DNA from: Epichloe hybrida
Taxonomy: Eukaryota; Ascomycota; Sordariomycetes; Hypocreales; Clavicipitaceae
Length of the DNA: 64,000 bases
Reading direction: 5' to 3'
Assembly (NCBI GenBank): GCA_019022495.1
Contig: JAFEKR010000007.1
Span: 806,001 to 870,000, forward strand
Below are positions 10,168 to 20,541 of the stretch, piece by piece (position 1 is the first letter of the stretch; every line of letters starts with the position of its first letter). The notes under the pieces were generated by a model. That model worked only from the letters and a program-made list of their open reading frames with translations. It made no database searches and had not been told where the DNA came from. A program made the translations under genes and the position numbers.

Positions 10168-10455
10168 TATAAGACTCAACTAGCGCCGCGACTGCGGGCT
10201 AGCAGTAGAACTCCAAGCTCTAGCAAACGCCGTCGGGACGATGCACCCGCCGACAGTGCCGATGCAGCAGACGTTTCGGATCCTAATAGTGTGGACGATG
10301 GTGAAGTGAGGGGTCGCCCTCGTCGACGTTTGTCTTACGAGACCACCTCTCCATCCTCGTTGGGGTATCGGAAACGTGTTGCATCCTTCTCCAGCTCAAT
10401 ATCCACATTCACCAATGATCCTAGCGATTTGGATCACGAGCCTGCGGACATTTAG
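10168..10455 (+). pseudogene. 3'-terminal coding fragment of an unknown basic/serine-rich protein
   Basis: An open frame after a stop at 10165-10167 runs to TAG at 10453-10455. It has protein-like composition: PSSSKRRRDDAPADSADAAD, then GRPRRRLSYETTSPSSLGY and a serine-rich end (SFSSSISTF). There is no start codon or recognisable upstream exon; the solo LTR lies directly upstream. It is probably the surviving C-terminus of a nuclear-type protein cut by the LTR element insertion, or a last exon. Not recognised. Confidence 0.4.
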
Positions 10456-11130
10456 AAAACCACCACCGCTAGCGCGCGGTTTACAGGAGGTAACACACGA
10501 AGGGAGGAGAGGTATGATTGGGGGGGAACTGCGCAGTGTTAGATGTTAAGAGGGCTACGTGAGCTTTCATAGTGCAAATAGTAAGAATAATAATAGAATT
10601 TACATTAATAAATGCTTTTCTGTCCTAAGGGATATGTAATGCCTTATATAGTACATGCATTACCTTAGGAAGCTAACACTAACATTAGTTATAATAAGTT
10701 AAACTCGTGTTTTCTTTTTAAGTAATAAGCTACGGACTATTAACTAAATACTTGATTAGCTACTTCTAGCAGGGCATGTGCGACAAGGTATTCCCTATAA
10801 GTAACTTCTTGTATTTATCTAGCCTTAGTTTATAGAAGTATAGCTTAAGTGCTTTAGGATAGAAGTTTGCAATGGATGTTTCATTGGAGGGGTATTGCTG
10901 AAAGGGATGCCTAGGCATGAACTGAGCTCCAGTATGTGTGCATATTTAGCCTTGTTGGAAGAACAGCCCCACTTATCAATACATACTCCTAAAAGCCAGC
11001 GAAGCGACCACGACTTTTATGGCACCAGAATCTCATTAACACATCACTGCTAGTCGTATGTTGTCACGCCTGTATCGAGAGTCTCCATTGCAGCTTTTCA
11101 AGGCACTTTCAAAGGCGGCTCGCATTGTGA
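10456..11130. other. TA-rich spacer containing a RIP-mutated duplicate
   Basis: From about 10540 to 10880 the sequence is TA-rich. It includes the degraded copy of the 9505 gene's 5' end (10761-10906). From 10900 to 11130 base composition is normal but no gene is seen. Confidence 0.5.
10761..10906 (-). repeat. RIP-mutated copy of the 5' end of the 8745-9505 gene
   Basis: Aligns with 9406-9545 (shared blocks CATGTGCGACAAGG, then GCAA.GGATGTTTCATTGGAGG). Most differences are C to T or G to A (for example CTCGTATTCATCCAGC reads CTTGTATTTATCTAGC here). This is the expected outcome of RIP on a duplicated segment, with one copy hit hard and the other nearly spared. Confidence 0.85.
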
Positions 11131-12001
11131 ATGTCTTCCCTTGATGTCCCAGGGCCAACTGTGGTCGAGCAGTCGCGTAGTCTCAAGCCGCCCATAGACG
11201 AAGCAACGCCTCGCTCGGCTCCGGAGTCACTTCCAACGAGTCGCTTTAGAGTCATCTCATCTCCGAAAACGCTTTCTACGGAGCCCATTGTATGCTGACG
11301 CTGTTTCAGTCTCTCAAGATTTGAGCTTCAAACCTAACTTTGACAGACCATCCAGTTCAGAACTCGACGGATTCGGGCGACGGCGACAAAGGTAGAGAAA
11401 GAGATACCTAATGTTTTTCTTTTCCAGGTCACTCCGTCCATAGCAGAGCAACGAATGAACGTGGCCGTTGGTTGCCTCCCCCCGCGATTGCGCCGGTTTT
11501 TCGACAAGTGCTTTCCAGAGTGGAGTTTACCAAACCGCCTTGTGCTGAAGGCGTGCAAACCAAAATGGGATGAAGAGTTCGAAACCGAGAAGTCAACGTA
11601 CGCAGCATTGAAGAAACTCCAGGGAACAAGGATCCCAAGGTATTTTGGCGCGTTGACGTATCAAGGCACCAAAGCCATTCTTCTTTCTGACATTGGGGGT
11701 GCTCATGTCGGCGAGCCTGCAGGAGCCGTTCTGGACAAAGCGCAGTTCCGTCAATTGATGAAGGACACATTAAGCGACATGGCGCGTCATGGCGCGTCAT
11801 GGTGCCTTGCCTGATGATATTCGATCGGAGAACTTCCACATTGTTGGTGATAAGGTGATGGCTGTGGATTTCGAAATGGTCAACAAGGTCGCCTCCGACA
11901 ATTCTTGCATTGAAATACAAGAATTAACTGAATGGTTAGCTGACCTGTATGCTAACCGCCAGCAAGATCTATTCAACTCAGGGGAAATTGAGGAGACATG
12001 A
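11131..12001 (+). pseudogene. Fungal kinase-like protein disrupted by a 10-bp tandem duplication
   Basis: Exon 1 starts at ATG 11131 (MSSLDVPGPTVVEQSRSL) and ends at 11289. A 57-bp intron (11290-11346; donor GTATGC, branch CTAAC, acceptor TGACAG) leads to exon 2. The family-like segments are NVFLFQVTPS, LPPRLRRFFDKCFPEW, LVLKACKPKWDEEFETEK, RYFGALTYQGTKAILLSDIGG, the catalytic-loop region DDIRSENFH and VDFEMVN. At 11781-11800 the decamer GGCGCGTCAT occurs twice in tandem; this shifts the frame so that translation stops at 11814. Ignoring one copy, the frame continues through DDIRSENFH to TGA at 11999-12001. A 36-bp segment at 11392-11427 has perfect intron-like ends but is open in frame and encodes the family's NVFLFQ strand, so I treat it as exon. 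All key residues survive, so the inactivation looks recent. Confidence 0.8.
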
Positions 12002-12039
12002 TTTCAGCCATCTTTCAAACATGAATAGTCGCTTACTAA

Positions 12040-12407
12040 TACTGTATAGTACTGTAGTTAATAAAGCGGATGTGGATTGTTCATATGTTGCGGAGCAATT
12101 ACGAACGAGGAGTGAAATACTCCTTGTTGGCAAGACACTGAAGGTTGAGCTGACCTTTGATTTTGAAGCCATTAGCGGCGTGAGGGGAGGCAAAGGTGCT
12201 ACACAAGCTCGACGGACTGGCATGATAATCTACTGGGACGCAGAAGGTAACTCTGTATATAACCTGATATTTAGATATCTTGAATGCCCCGGACCACCAT
12301 GCAATCTTAGCCCTCATTATTAGGAAGATTCTGAGACAAAGAAGCATTACAAACTTATGACGCACCAGATCAACGACCTACTAGCACAGTCCAATCATTC
12401 ATTTTGA
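12040..12407 (+). pseudogene. Fragment of a fungal hypothetical family with CPGPPC motif
   Basis: Reads KADVDCSYVAEQLRTRSEI, LLVGKTLKVELTFDFE, YLECPGPPCNLSPHY, then TAG at 12321-12323, then EDSETKKHYKLMTHQINDLL to TGA at 12405-12407. The CPGPPC, His and KKHYKL spacing resembles an uncharacterised fungal family that I recall but cannot name. The TAG stands where a Trp would fit (RIP-type TGG to TAG). No start codon is evident and the fragment begins just after the 12001 stop, so it is a truncated relic. CxxxxC plus two His could be zinc ligands (inference). Confidence 0.5.
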
Positions 12408-12869
12408 ATACCCCTCAATTTTGGGTGGGTGTGAGGTAAATGGACCAGGGCTTCCCCAGGCTGATTCCCCTTGTCAAAGTAGATAGTGCAAGTTTATTTT
12501 CTATAAGCAGTCATTCACTGCAAGCTATTGTCAAGAGGGCATCAATGAAACCGCTGCCGTTATCTTAGCCCACTGCATTACAAGGACTGATGCCTGGCCA
12601 CCAGAAAGCGGACAACACCGAAATAAAAGAACAGGTAGCGCCACTCACCCAATATACTTTTGTTCCGATATTACGATAACGAGCATCTCATACGCCATTT
12701 GCTACCCAGCTGAGGAAACGAAGGAAAAAGGACGGATGAGACAGACAGCTATGACTCCAAGCACCGATCTCCTCAGCGGAGAAGTCAACACCTGACCCGA
12801 AACATCGTAAGCAGCAATAGAGTGCAGCACACTACCTATGCTAACATGGGAACAGGCCGTAGGCAGACT
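12408..12869. other. Gene-free stretch
   Basis: Normal composition; no coding region, RNA gene or repeat that I can support. Confidence 0.5.
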
Positions 12870-13700
12870 GTACAGTCAAGTTGCAATTTAAAGACGGGAG
12901 CAAATACACAATACCTTGCCCGTTGTTTCGAAAGTGGCCGAAGCTAATTTCCCTTGCCCACCGGAGTCAAACTGTACCGGTCTATATCGATTGGGATATC
13001 GGACACACCCTAGTCCATTACCTCTTCACTGACACGTACCAATGTCTTAAACCAAAGGTCCGCCCTACAAGAAATTCACCGCTGAGTTTACGACCAGCGT
13101 CCGGGTTTATGTCTTATCACGATATCTTAAGTCATCACATTTAGAAGAACTTGCTAAAAATCCAAAGTCAAAGGCTGGGAGGCCGATTGACCATTCGCAC
13201 GGTTCTTGATCAAGTGCGGAAAGCATGTCCAGATCCATAATGGACGACGGCTGGTTTGAAAGTCATCTGAAGGCCAGACTCAACACGGCTTTCCAAAAAT
13301 CTGTTAGAGCTATTATCTTGTAGTTTAGCAAATACCAGCAGCTAAGCGTTGTTGGTAAGCGACGTGCTTTTTCAGGATCTGGTCGAGCTAGTTTGCGATT
13401 GTGGCATCCTACTTCAGGACCTAACCGTGGCCTCATTAGTCGCTCCGTCCCTTAAAAACAATCCGCTCGAGCCAGATAAGTCGATTTGGCCAGCAAGAAA
13501 AGATCTTGGGGGCATTGTTACCTGTAAGAAGAAAGGCAAATAATGTAAAAATTCCAAGAATGCAAGCATTAAAAAGTGCAAGATCCCAAGCCTGAACCCG
13601 AACTAGAGCTAGAGCTTAGAGGAGAGGAAGATATTTTGGAGCCTAAGAAGAAATGCAAAAAAAGCAAGACAAGTACGCATTACTAAGATCTAGAGTTTAA
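12870..13700 (+). pseudogene. Relic of a fungal BTB/POZ-like protein with acidic and lysine-rich tail
   Basis: Segments in order but in different frames: KDGSKYTIPCPLFRKWPKL, DIGHTLVHYLFTDTYQCLKP (12881-13050), then KKFTAEFTTSVRVYVLSRYL and SHLEELAKNP (about 13065-13160), then DDGWFESHLKARLNTAFQKS (about 13240-13300), and finally an acidic stretch (PELELELRGEED) and lysine clusters (PKKKCKKSK) up to about 13680. Spacing and motifs resemble fungal BTB-type proteins (HYLYTDTYQCLKP, then a DD.W..YLKARL helix, then EP/K-rich tail). At least three frameshifts and several stops make it dead. Exact ends are not defined. Confidence 0.55.
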
Positions 13701-14266
13701 ACAAGAGCCACCGCAGGAGACTGGGTTTGTACTTCACTGGATGTCACTATATATACTGAGCAAGCGTTGCTCTATGAAGCAATAGGGAAAGATATCGAGC
13801 ACGCCCCCGTGGCTATTGATGATTGGCTGCTTTGCGGATCCAAGAGTAAAGGGTTGGAGCCTGGGACTACTTGTGAGCGTCAGCAGCAATATATTTTAGA
13901 GACGGCTGGAGAGAGTGTCTCGAGTTAAGTGCAGGGCTTGTAACTCATTCTCAGTGGTGTAATTGTAGACTGTCTGTGACATGATGTGCTTAGAGGAGCG
14001 GAGACATTCGGATGTAGCGCAATGGTATATAATTCGAAATCCATTGTTCGGAGATTCCTGAATGATCCTTAGGAACCCGCTCCTCATCACTGAATGGACA
14101 CACTTAGCTTACGAATGTCTCTCTCGCTCGTCTCTCCCTTTTTTTTTCTTTTCAAGACACGGAGAAGTGCTCTCGATTCAGAGCAGTGAAAGCAGGCTCA
14201 TCATGCGCCGACATGAGATGCAGTAGCTTCCCCCCATTCTTGACGGAGCAAGTATTAATTTGTTTA
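13701..14266. other. Flank of the Copia insertion site
   Basis: No gene seen. It ends with GTTTA (14262-14266), the left copy of the 5-bp target duplication of the Copia element. Confidence 0.55.
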
Positions 14267-14537
14267 TGTTGAGGATATTCACAGCCTCACATCGTAGCCT
14301 CAGATATCAGGCATCACTCTTGTCATCCCCTCTTCGTTTGACAATGCAGCTTTCCGCATCGCGTTTAATATCGCGGTTTATTGCAGGCTTTGTTTAAAGA
14401 CCTAGATTTATTACTTGTAGATTTAAAGCTTATAAGCTTCCCTTTTCTCTCTATTAGATTTGGAATTCCTAGATAGCAATTCTATTATTATCTTCTCTTT
14501 TACTCTCTCTCTTTGCCTCTATTTACATTACTTTACA
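14267..14537 (+). repeat. 5' LTR of the Copia element
   Basis: TGTTGAGGATATTCAC to ATTACTTTACA. The first 130 bp keep CA/TG dinucleotides (for example TTCACAGCCTCACATCG); the inner half has lost them. It is the mirror image of the 3' LTR in this respect. Confidence 0.95.
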
Positions 14538-14552
14538 GGTTATAAGCCTAGC
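14538..14552 (+). other. Copia primer-binding site candidate
   Basis: The 15-mer GGTTATAAGCCTAGC abuts the LTR end. The same 15-mer occurs at 56215-56229, 3 nt after the proposed LTR end of the other plus-strand Copia, which supports both boundaries. RIP has probably altered it, so the primer tRNA cannot be named. Confidence 0.6.
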
Positions 14553-17367
14553 GCTTATAATCACGCCCTTACCTTTCTTTTTATTTTTCCCTTTTATCTA
14601 ACTATTATAGTCTTATATATAATTATATATCTTTTCCTAATATCTTATTAAAGCAAATTACTTAACTTATAGGGTGGCATAAAGACCTTTTTCCTTTCCT
14701 AAAAACTAATAACACTATATAAGTTAAGATTAGATTAATTATAATTTAGCTTCCTTTTATATATATAAAGCTATAAAAATTTTACATAACTAGGAATTAA
14801 ATGCATAACCTTTATACGCTATTTTCCTAATTTATAAGTGTAATAATTTTTCTCTAAGCTATAAACTAATATATTACTTAACACTATATGATTTTTATAA
14901 TATATATAAAAAGTTAATCCCTTCTAGGTAAATCTTAGTAAATAGTAAGCTAGGATAAGATATTCCTTATAAAACTACCTTAAGCACTTAAAACTAATAA
15001 TCTAGATTTATTACTATCTAGGGTAAAGTAATATATAGTAAAGTAAGTAAAGTAAGTATAGTAAATTCTAGGTAAAGTATTGCCCTCTAACTAGGCTAAG
15101 GTAAAATATTTTAAGGTATTTAAAAACGCCTTTTAGGCTGCTTATATTCTTAACTTTATATCTCTATATATTAGTAGCTATATAGTAATTTAATCCTTAG
15201 AGAGCTACTACTATAACTCCTATTAGACTAAATTAATAATAATTAGTATTAAATACATATAGTAATAGGAGTACGCAAATTCTAATATATAACCTTACCC
15301 TTCCTTTCCTATAGTATAGCTAATATAGGTGCTTCTAGTACTATTCTAGCTACCTAACCTAATCTAACTAAACTTAATAATATTACTAAGGCATAGTATA
15401 TAAGGACTATAGTTATTACTTCTCTTAAAGGGGCTAAGAACTTTAAGGAATAGGAGATCTTAATCTAAATATAAGTTTATATTATATAGCTTACACTATA
15501 TTTAACTAGAGTAACTCTATAGTCTTAAGAGACTAATAAGTATTATACTATTCTCTTTTCTATTATATAGCAAAGCCTCTCTTTATAAGTCTAAAAGAAT
15601 TTAATATATATAGGATAAACTAATATAATGCTAGTTACTAATATAATGTAATTAATTAAAAGTAATTATAGCTTTAAGGCTAATTTAGCTATTATTAAGC
15701 TACTATAATAGTTCTCTTAATTAAAGAGGGCTAATTTCTCTATAATAAGAGCTTAGCTAAACTATTACTAAAACCTTTAGAACTAGATTTATAAGATTAA
15801 AAAGATCCCTAATATTATTTAGGTATTATAAATAATTAAAGCTATTAAAGGTTTAATGCCTAATATTCATAACGCGTAAAAGATTAAGGGATTCTCTAAA
15901 TCTAAGCTTATAAAGGAAAGTATACTTACTTATTTAACGTATAAAGCTAATAAGCCTTAGAAGGACTAAAAGGTTAACTTTAACACCTAATAAAAGAATA
16001 ATAAGGATAATGCTAATATAAAAGGTAAAGGCAAAGCTCTAATAAAGAAGAATAAAACCTCTAAGACTATTAAGCTAGATTATAGTTATTTAATCTCTCT
16101 AGGATAACCTATTTATTTAAAGGATAATTACTAGAAGCTTTATCTAGAGAAGAAGCCTAACTTAATAAAGAAAAAAGGCAATATAAGTATAACTACTACC
16201 ACAATTACCTCTCCTAATATTATTACTATAGGAAGCAATCTCTCTCTTATAGTAATTAACTAGGACTATTCCTTTTAAATAATAGCAAATTGCCTTACAA
16301 AGGAAAACTATATTCTTAACTCTAGATATAACACTTACACGTTTAATATAACTAAATAGTTTACTTATTTAAACACTAATATAATTACTAGACTAATAAT
16401 ATTAAGTAATAGAGAATAACTTAATATTAAAGGTATTAGTAATATTAAACTCCCTATTAGTAAAGGCTATCTAGAACTTTCTAATGCCTAATAAGCACTA
16501 AAGGCTAAAGTTAATATGATTTCACTAGGTTTTCTTAAGTAAGGAGGTATTATTATAGATAGATTTAAAGATTAATTAATCTTAAAGTCTATAGGCAATG
16601 CTATTGCTTCTTATAATTAGAAGTCTAACGTTTTAATATTAATTCTTAGGGAGGAGAAACCTTAATTTAATTTCGTAGCCCTATTAAGCAAATCTATTAC
16701 TAAGAAGGTAAAATTTAGCCTCTTATATAAAAGACTTAGGCATGTAGGGAAAGAACAAATTATACTAGCTTATAAAGAAGCAAGAATTATAATTAACCTT
16801 GCCTCCTTAATTAACTTCTAGTGCTTAGCTTACCTTTTATTAAAGGCCCCTTAAATAATTTATTAAGAAAACTCTAATAATATAACTACCTTTCTCTCTT
16901 ATATATTCTAGGACTTTATTAAATATAAGCCTAAAGGCTTTAGAGGGAAGAAGCACTTATTATATATAATTAACACTTATATACGCTTTTACTAGGTAAT
17001 CCTAACTATTAATAAAGCTAGCGTAGTTAAAGTAATCTAAGCTTAGAAGACTACTATTAAAAACATAAGCAGTGGCTTTACTATTAAATACTTCTATATA
17101 GATAATATAACTAAATTCCTTAGAGAGAAGTTTAAACTCTTTTATTAGAAGGAGGGAATTATCTATTAAACTAGCGCTCTATACGTTCCTACCTATTAAG
17201 GCCTTATTAAACGCGCTAGTTAAACCCTTATAGAGATAGCATAATCCTTAATAATTAAAGCTAAATTACTAGAGCTTCTCTAGCTATATGCTATAAAGTA
17301 TGTAGCTAAAATCACTAATCTCTTGCTTATATATAGGAATAAGGATAATTAGTCTCCTTAGTAGGCA

Positions 17368-17488
17368 TGTCAGGTGCGCGCGCGCGCGCGTGGCTTGATA
17401 ATCAATTGTAAGGTGCAATGCGAGCGAGAGCTAGCATTAGTGAATCTTTTGGTTTAATGGCTTACTTGCACACCTTTAGGTTCTGACA
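17368..17488 (+). repeat. TRIM 5' LTR
   Basis: 121 bp, TGTCAG...CTGACA (6-bp terminal inverted repeat). It contains an alternating GC tract of nine to ten GC steps (17376-17391) that could adopt Z-DNA, followed by TGGCTTGATAATCAATTG. Confidence 0.93.
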
Positions 17489-17503
17489 TTAATGCTAGCT
17501 CTC
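17489..17503 (+). other. TRIM self-complementary primer-binding site
   Basis: TTAATGCTAGCTCTC lies immediately after the LTR end and is complementary over 14 of 15 bases to GAGAGCTAGCATTAG inside the same LTR (17426-17440). No tRNA-like CCA-adjacent complement is apparent. This is the geometry of self-primed LTR retrotransposons such as Tf1, where the RNA 5' end folds back onto the primer-binding site. Confidence 0.6.
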
Positions 17504-17865
17504 ATAGGTCTTCTAGTATGTGCTAGTCCTAGGTTTAAATCCTCATGGATAAGGCGTGTGCTAGTCCTAGGTTTAATTCCTATAGCTAGAATTAAGACCT
17601 AATAGGTCTAGGTTTAATAATAGGCTAGGTAGCTTACATTAGGCTTATAGGGCAGGTACGGGCACACACTTGCATAAGGTCACGTGCACTAGGTGATATA
17701 TAGGCCTAGCTGCTATGCGTACTAGGCCTTAGGGGTTCACAATTGGTTGATTATCTTAGAGGCCACGGATGACTAGGCCTAATCTAAGCTAAGGTTGCGC
17801 ACGTTGCTAGCCGCTAGCTAGTGGGGCCCTTAGCTTAGGGCGAGCCTTATGAGGGAAGGGATAAT

Positions 17866-17986
17866 TATCAGGTGCGCGCGCGCGCGCGTGGCTTGATAAT
17901 CAATTGTAAGGTGCAATGCGAGCGAGAGCTAGCATTAGTGAATCTTTTGGTTCAATAGCTTACCTGCACACCTTCAGGTTCTGACA
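17866..17986 (+). repeat. TRIM 3' LTR
   Basis: 121 bp, near-identical to 17368-17488. The few differences are transitions of the RIP type (TGTCAG to TATCAG; TTCAATAGC versus TTTAATGGC). Confidence 0.93.
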
Positions 17987-20541
17987 AGGCATTATTTAAT
18001 ATCCTAGGCCTTAAAAACAACGCCTTAATTTAACACTTACGCACGTAAGGATATATCACGTATGTACGCATTCCTAATAAACGTTATGTTTAATTATAAA
18101 AGATAGCGCTATAAGCTAAGAAAGGTTAACTTATAGGTATAGATAGCCCTAAATATTACCTTTACAAAGTTTAAATCCCTAAAGATTAGAGAATTATACA
18201 TATAAGGAATATACACTTTAATAAGAATATGCCTATGCTTACTAAATTTAAGGCTAATAAGACTATTTACATTGCAAACCTTATTAACCCTTCTTTTGCT
18301 AAAGAAAGCCACTGTGTTATTAACGTTTTACCTATAGAAAAACCTCTTTCCTAGCCTATTAGTAATATTAAATAGAAGAAAGTCTATTTTATAAATACCC
18401 CTTTAGTTTCCTTAGAAATAAATAAGAATTACTACTCTTTTAAGGAGAAAGATAATTCTCCTACTAGGACTAAGCCTTTACTATCTTAGAGCTCTCTTCT
18501 AACGCCCTCTAAGAGTCCTCCTTAAAGGGACCTTATAAGCTAATAATAATAAATTATTAAAGAGAATGCTATCCTCCTAAGGCATTAGCCTAGGGCTTTC
18601 CTAGATAAAGAAGCTAAAGCTAATAATAATACTATTATTTAATAATAACTTAAACTAGAACCTAAGCCTCTAAGATAATCTCTTTAATCTAATATACGTT
18701 AAGATTACCTTAATATTACAATATTAGGTAAGAAGAAAGCCCTTCCTCTAGGATCTTATTAATTAAACCTTATAATTTATTATTATAATAATAATCTATA
18801 TAATAATAAAGTAAAGGAAATCACTACCTTATACGCATTCCTAATGCTTAAAGTAGCTAATATAGCTAATATAAAGATTAATATTTTGTCTAATTAGTAT
18901 AAGGCTAAAACTATAGATAACTATTATAACTTCTAGAGACTTACTAAAAAGAAGGAACTTCTAAAAATTAATAAAAAGAACTACTAGGAACTAGTCTTTA
19001 CTCCTAAAGATATAAAGATCTTTAATAGCTAATAGGTTTACACTATAAAGTATCTAATTAATCTTAACCTATATTTAAAGGTAAGATAGGTTATAAGAGG
19101 AGACTAAAATCTAGAGGTCTTTAGTAATAAGGACCTTTACGTAGTAGTAGTATACTTAGTTTCTTTATAAGTGTTTTATATACTTATTACTACCTTTAAC
19201 TATAATTAGTAGTAATATAATATTATAAATACCTTCCTTAATGCTAAAGCGTAAGGAGATATTGATATTAAATAACCTTATAGCCACTTAAATAGCATAA
19301 CTAAAGTCTATAAGCTTAAAAGAGCTCTCTATAGCTTACCTATTTTTTCTCTTTAGTAGCTAGATAATATTACTAAGGAACTAGAATAGTAAGGCTTTAA
19401 GAGGCTATTAAGCGAACTCTATATTTTTTAATGTAATAACGTTATACTTCTTTTATACGTGAATAATATAATTATTATAGGAAAGACCCTTATAATTATT
19501 ATAAATATTATTAAGGAATTATAGAAATACTATAAATTAAAGTATTTAGGTAATATTAAGCTATTTCTTAGCATTAAATCTGTCTGTAATTATGCTAATT
19601 ATACTATACTTCTTCACTAAAGGCTTTATATATAGACTATTATAAAGAAATTTAATATTAATAACCTTAATACTTTAAACATTCCCTAGCTTCTAAAGAC
19701 TGTTATTCTAGCTAATTAAAAAGAGCTTAATATAGTCTATAACCTCTCTAACTAGGCAAAATAAATAGGAAGCTTTAACTAGCTTTTAGTATTTACATAA
19801 CCTAATATTATATTTATAGTTAATTAACTTTGTGGTGCGAATTTCACACTAAAGTAAGTATATATAGATCTTAAGAAATACCTTTAGCAATACCTTATAG
19901 GAGTAAATAATTTAGGAATTATTCTTAGAGAATATAGTTCTTTAAACCCTAAATTAATGCTTTAAGTAAGGGATTTAGTAATGCCTCTCTTACTAATAAC
20001 CTAGATATAAGACATTTAACTATAAGGCATATTATAACCCTTACTAGAGGATATATCCTTTAGTAGTTAAAGAAATAAACTCTTATAGCCCTTAGCTTTA
20101 TAGAAGCTAAATTTATTAACCTTACACTAACTAGCCTCTTAATACTCTAGGTTATAAAGCTTCTTAATAATTTTAGCATTAAGTAATTATAACTATTATT
20201 ACTATTTACTAATAGCTAGAATGTAAAAGCTAACATACTTAATAAGAAGCATAAAGGATAAACTTATTATATTAATCTATAGTATAAATAGATTATATAG
20301 AAAGCTTATTAAGGGGAATTTTATCTTTAATAAATTAGGACTAAATAAATAATTACTAATGGATTTACAAAAGGTCTAGAACGCGTTAAACATAGTAATT
20401 TCATTTGCCTTCTTTATATAATAAAGGCTAAGGACTTTATATAAAAGAATGTTTTTCTTTTTAAAGGCCTTAAATTGCCTTATTTTTCTTACTTTTCCTT
20501 TTCTTCTTTATATTAGTAGCTAGATATACTACTAGGGGCAG

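Larger units (their letters stand above)
17368..17986 (+). mobile_element. TRIM-type miniature LTR retrotransposon
   Basis: 619 bp inserted in the Copia pol relic. Two 121-bp direct repeats (17368-17488 and 17866-17986) start TGTCAGG/TATCAGG and end TTCTGACA. A perfect 5-bp target duplication AGGCA flanks it (17363-17367 and 17987-17991). A purine run (GAGGGAAGGG, 17851-17860) precedes the second LTR as a polypurine tract. The 377-bp interior has no ORF and holds a repeated GTGCTAGTCCTAGGTTTAA motif (about 17520 and 17558). The segment right after the first LTR is complementary to the LTR itself (see 17489-17503). It must depend on proteins from another element. It is much less AT-rich than its host, so it inserted late or is too short for RIP. 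Confidence 0.92.
14900..20530 (+). pseudogene. Copia gag-pol relic
   Basis: Heavily RIP-mutated polyprotein, interrupted by the TRIM. Recognisable pieces: a zinc-knuckle-like stretch near 16075-16155 (YLKDN and a KKP end, Cys codons now Tyr), pre-integrase RLRHVGKEQIILAYKE (about 16730-16790), an integrase core to about 17340 (YIDN, then an RASQTLIEIAQ-like helix with a stop at Gln), reverse transcriptase with YKLKRALYSL near 19310 and LLYVNNIIIIG near 19450 (YVDD with both Asp now Asn), and RNase H with LKK.TLIALSFIEAKFI (20068-20110). Stops fall where Gln or Trp is expected. The order IN before RT defines copia. Many substitutions at catalytic residues mean it encodes nothing functional. 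Confidence 0.85.

Noticed and set aside
14460..14651. 63-codon plus-strand ORF, Tyr/Ile/Leu-rich
   Set aside because: Composition follows from AT-rich DNA and it spans the LTR/primer-binding-site junction; not a gene.
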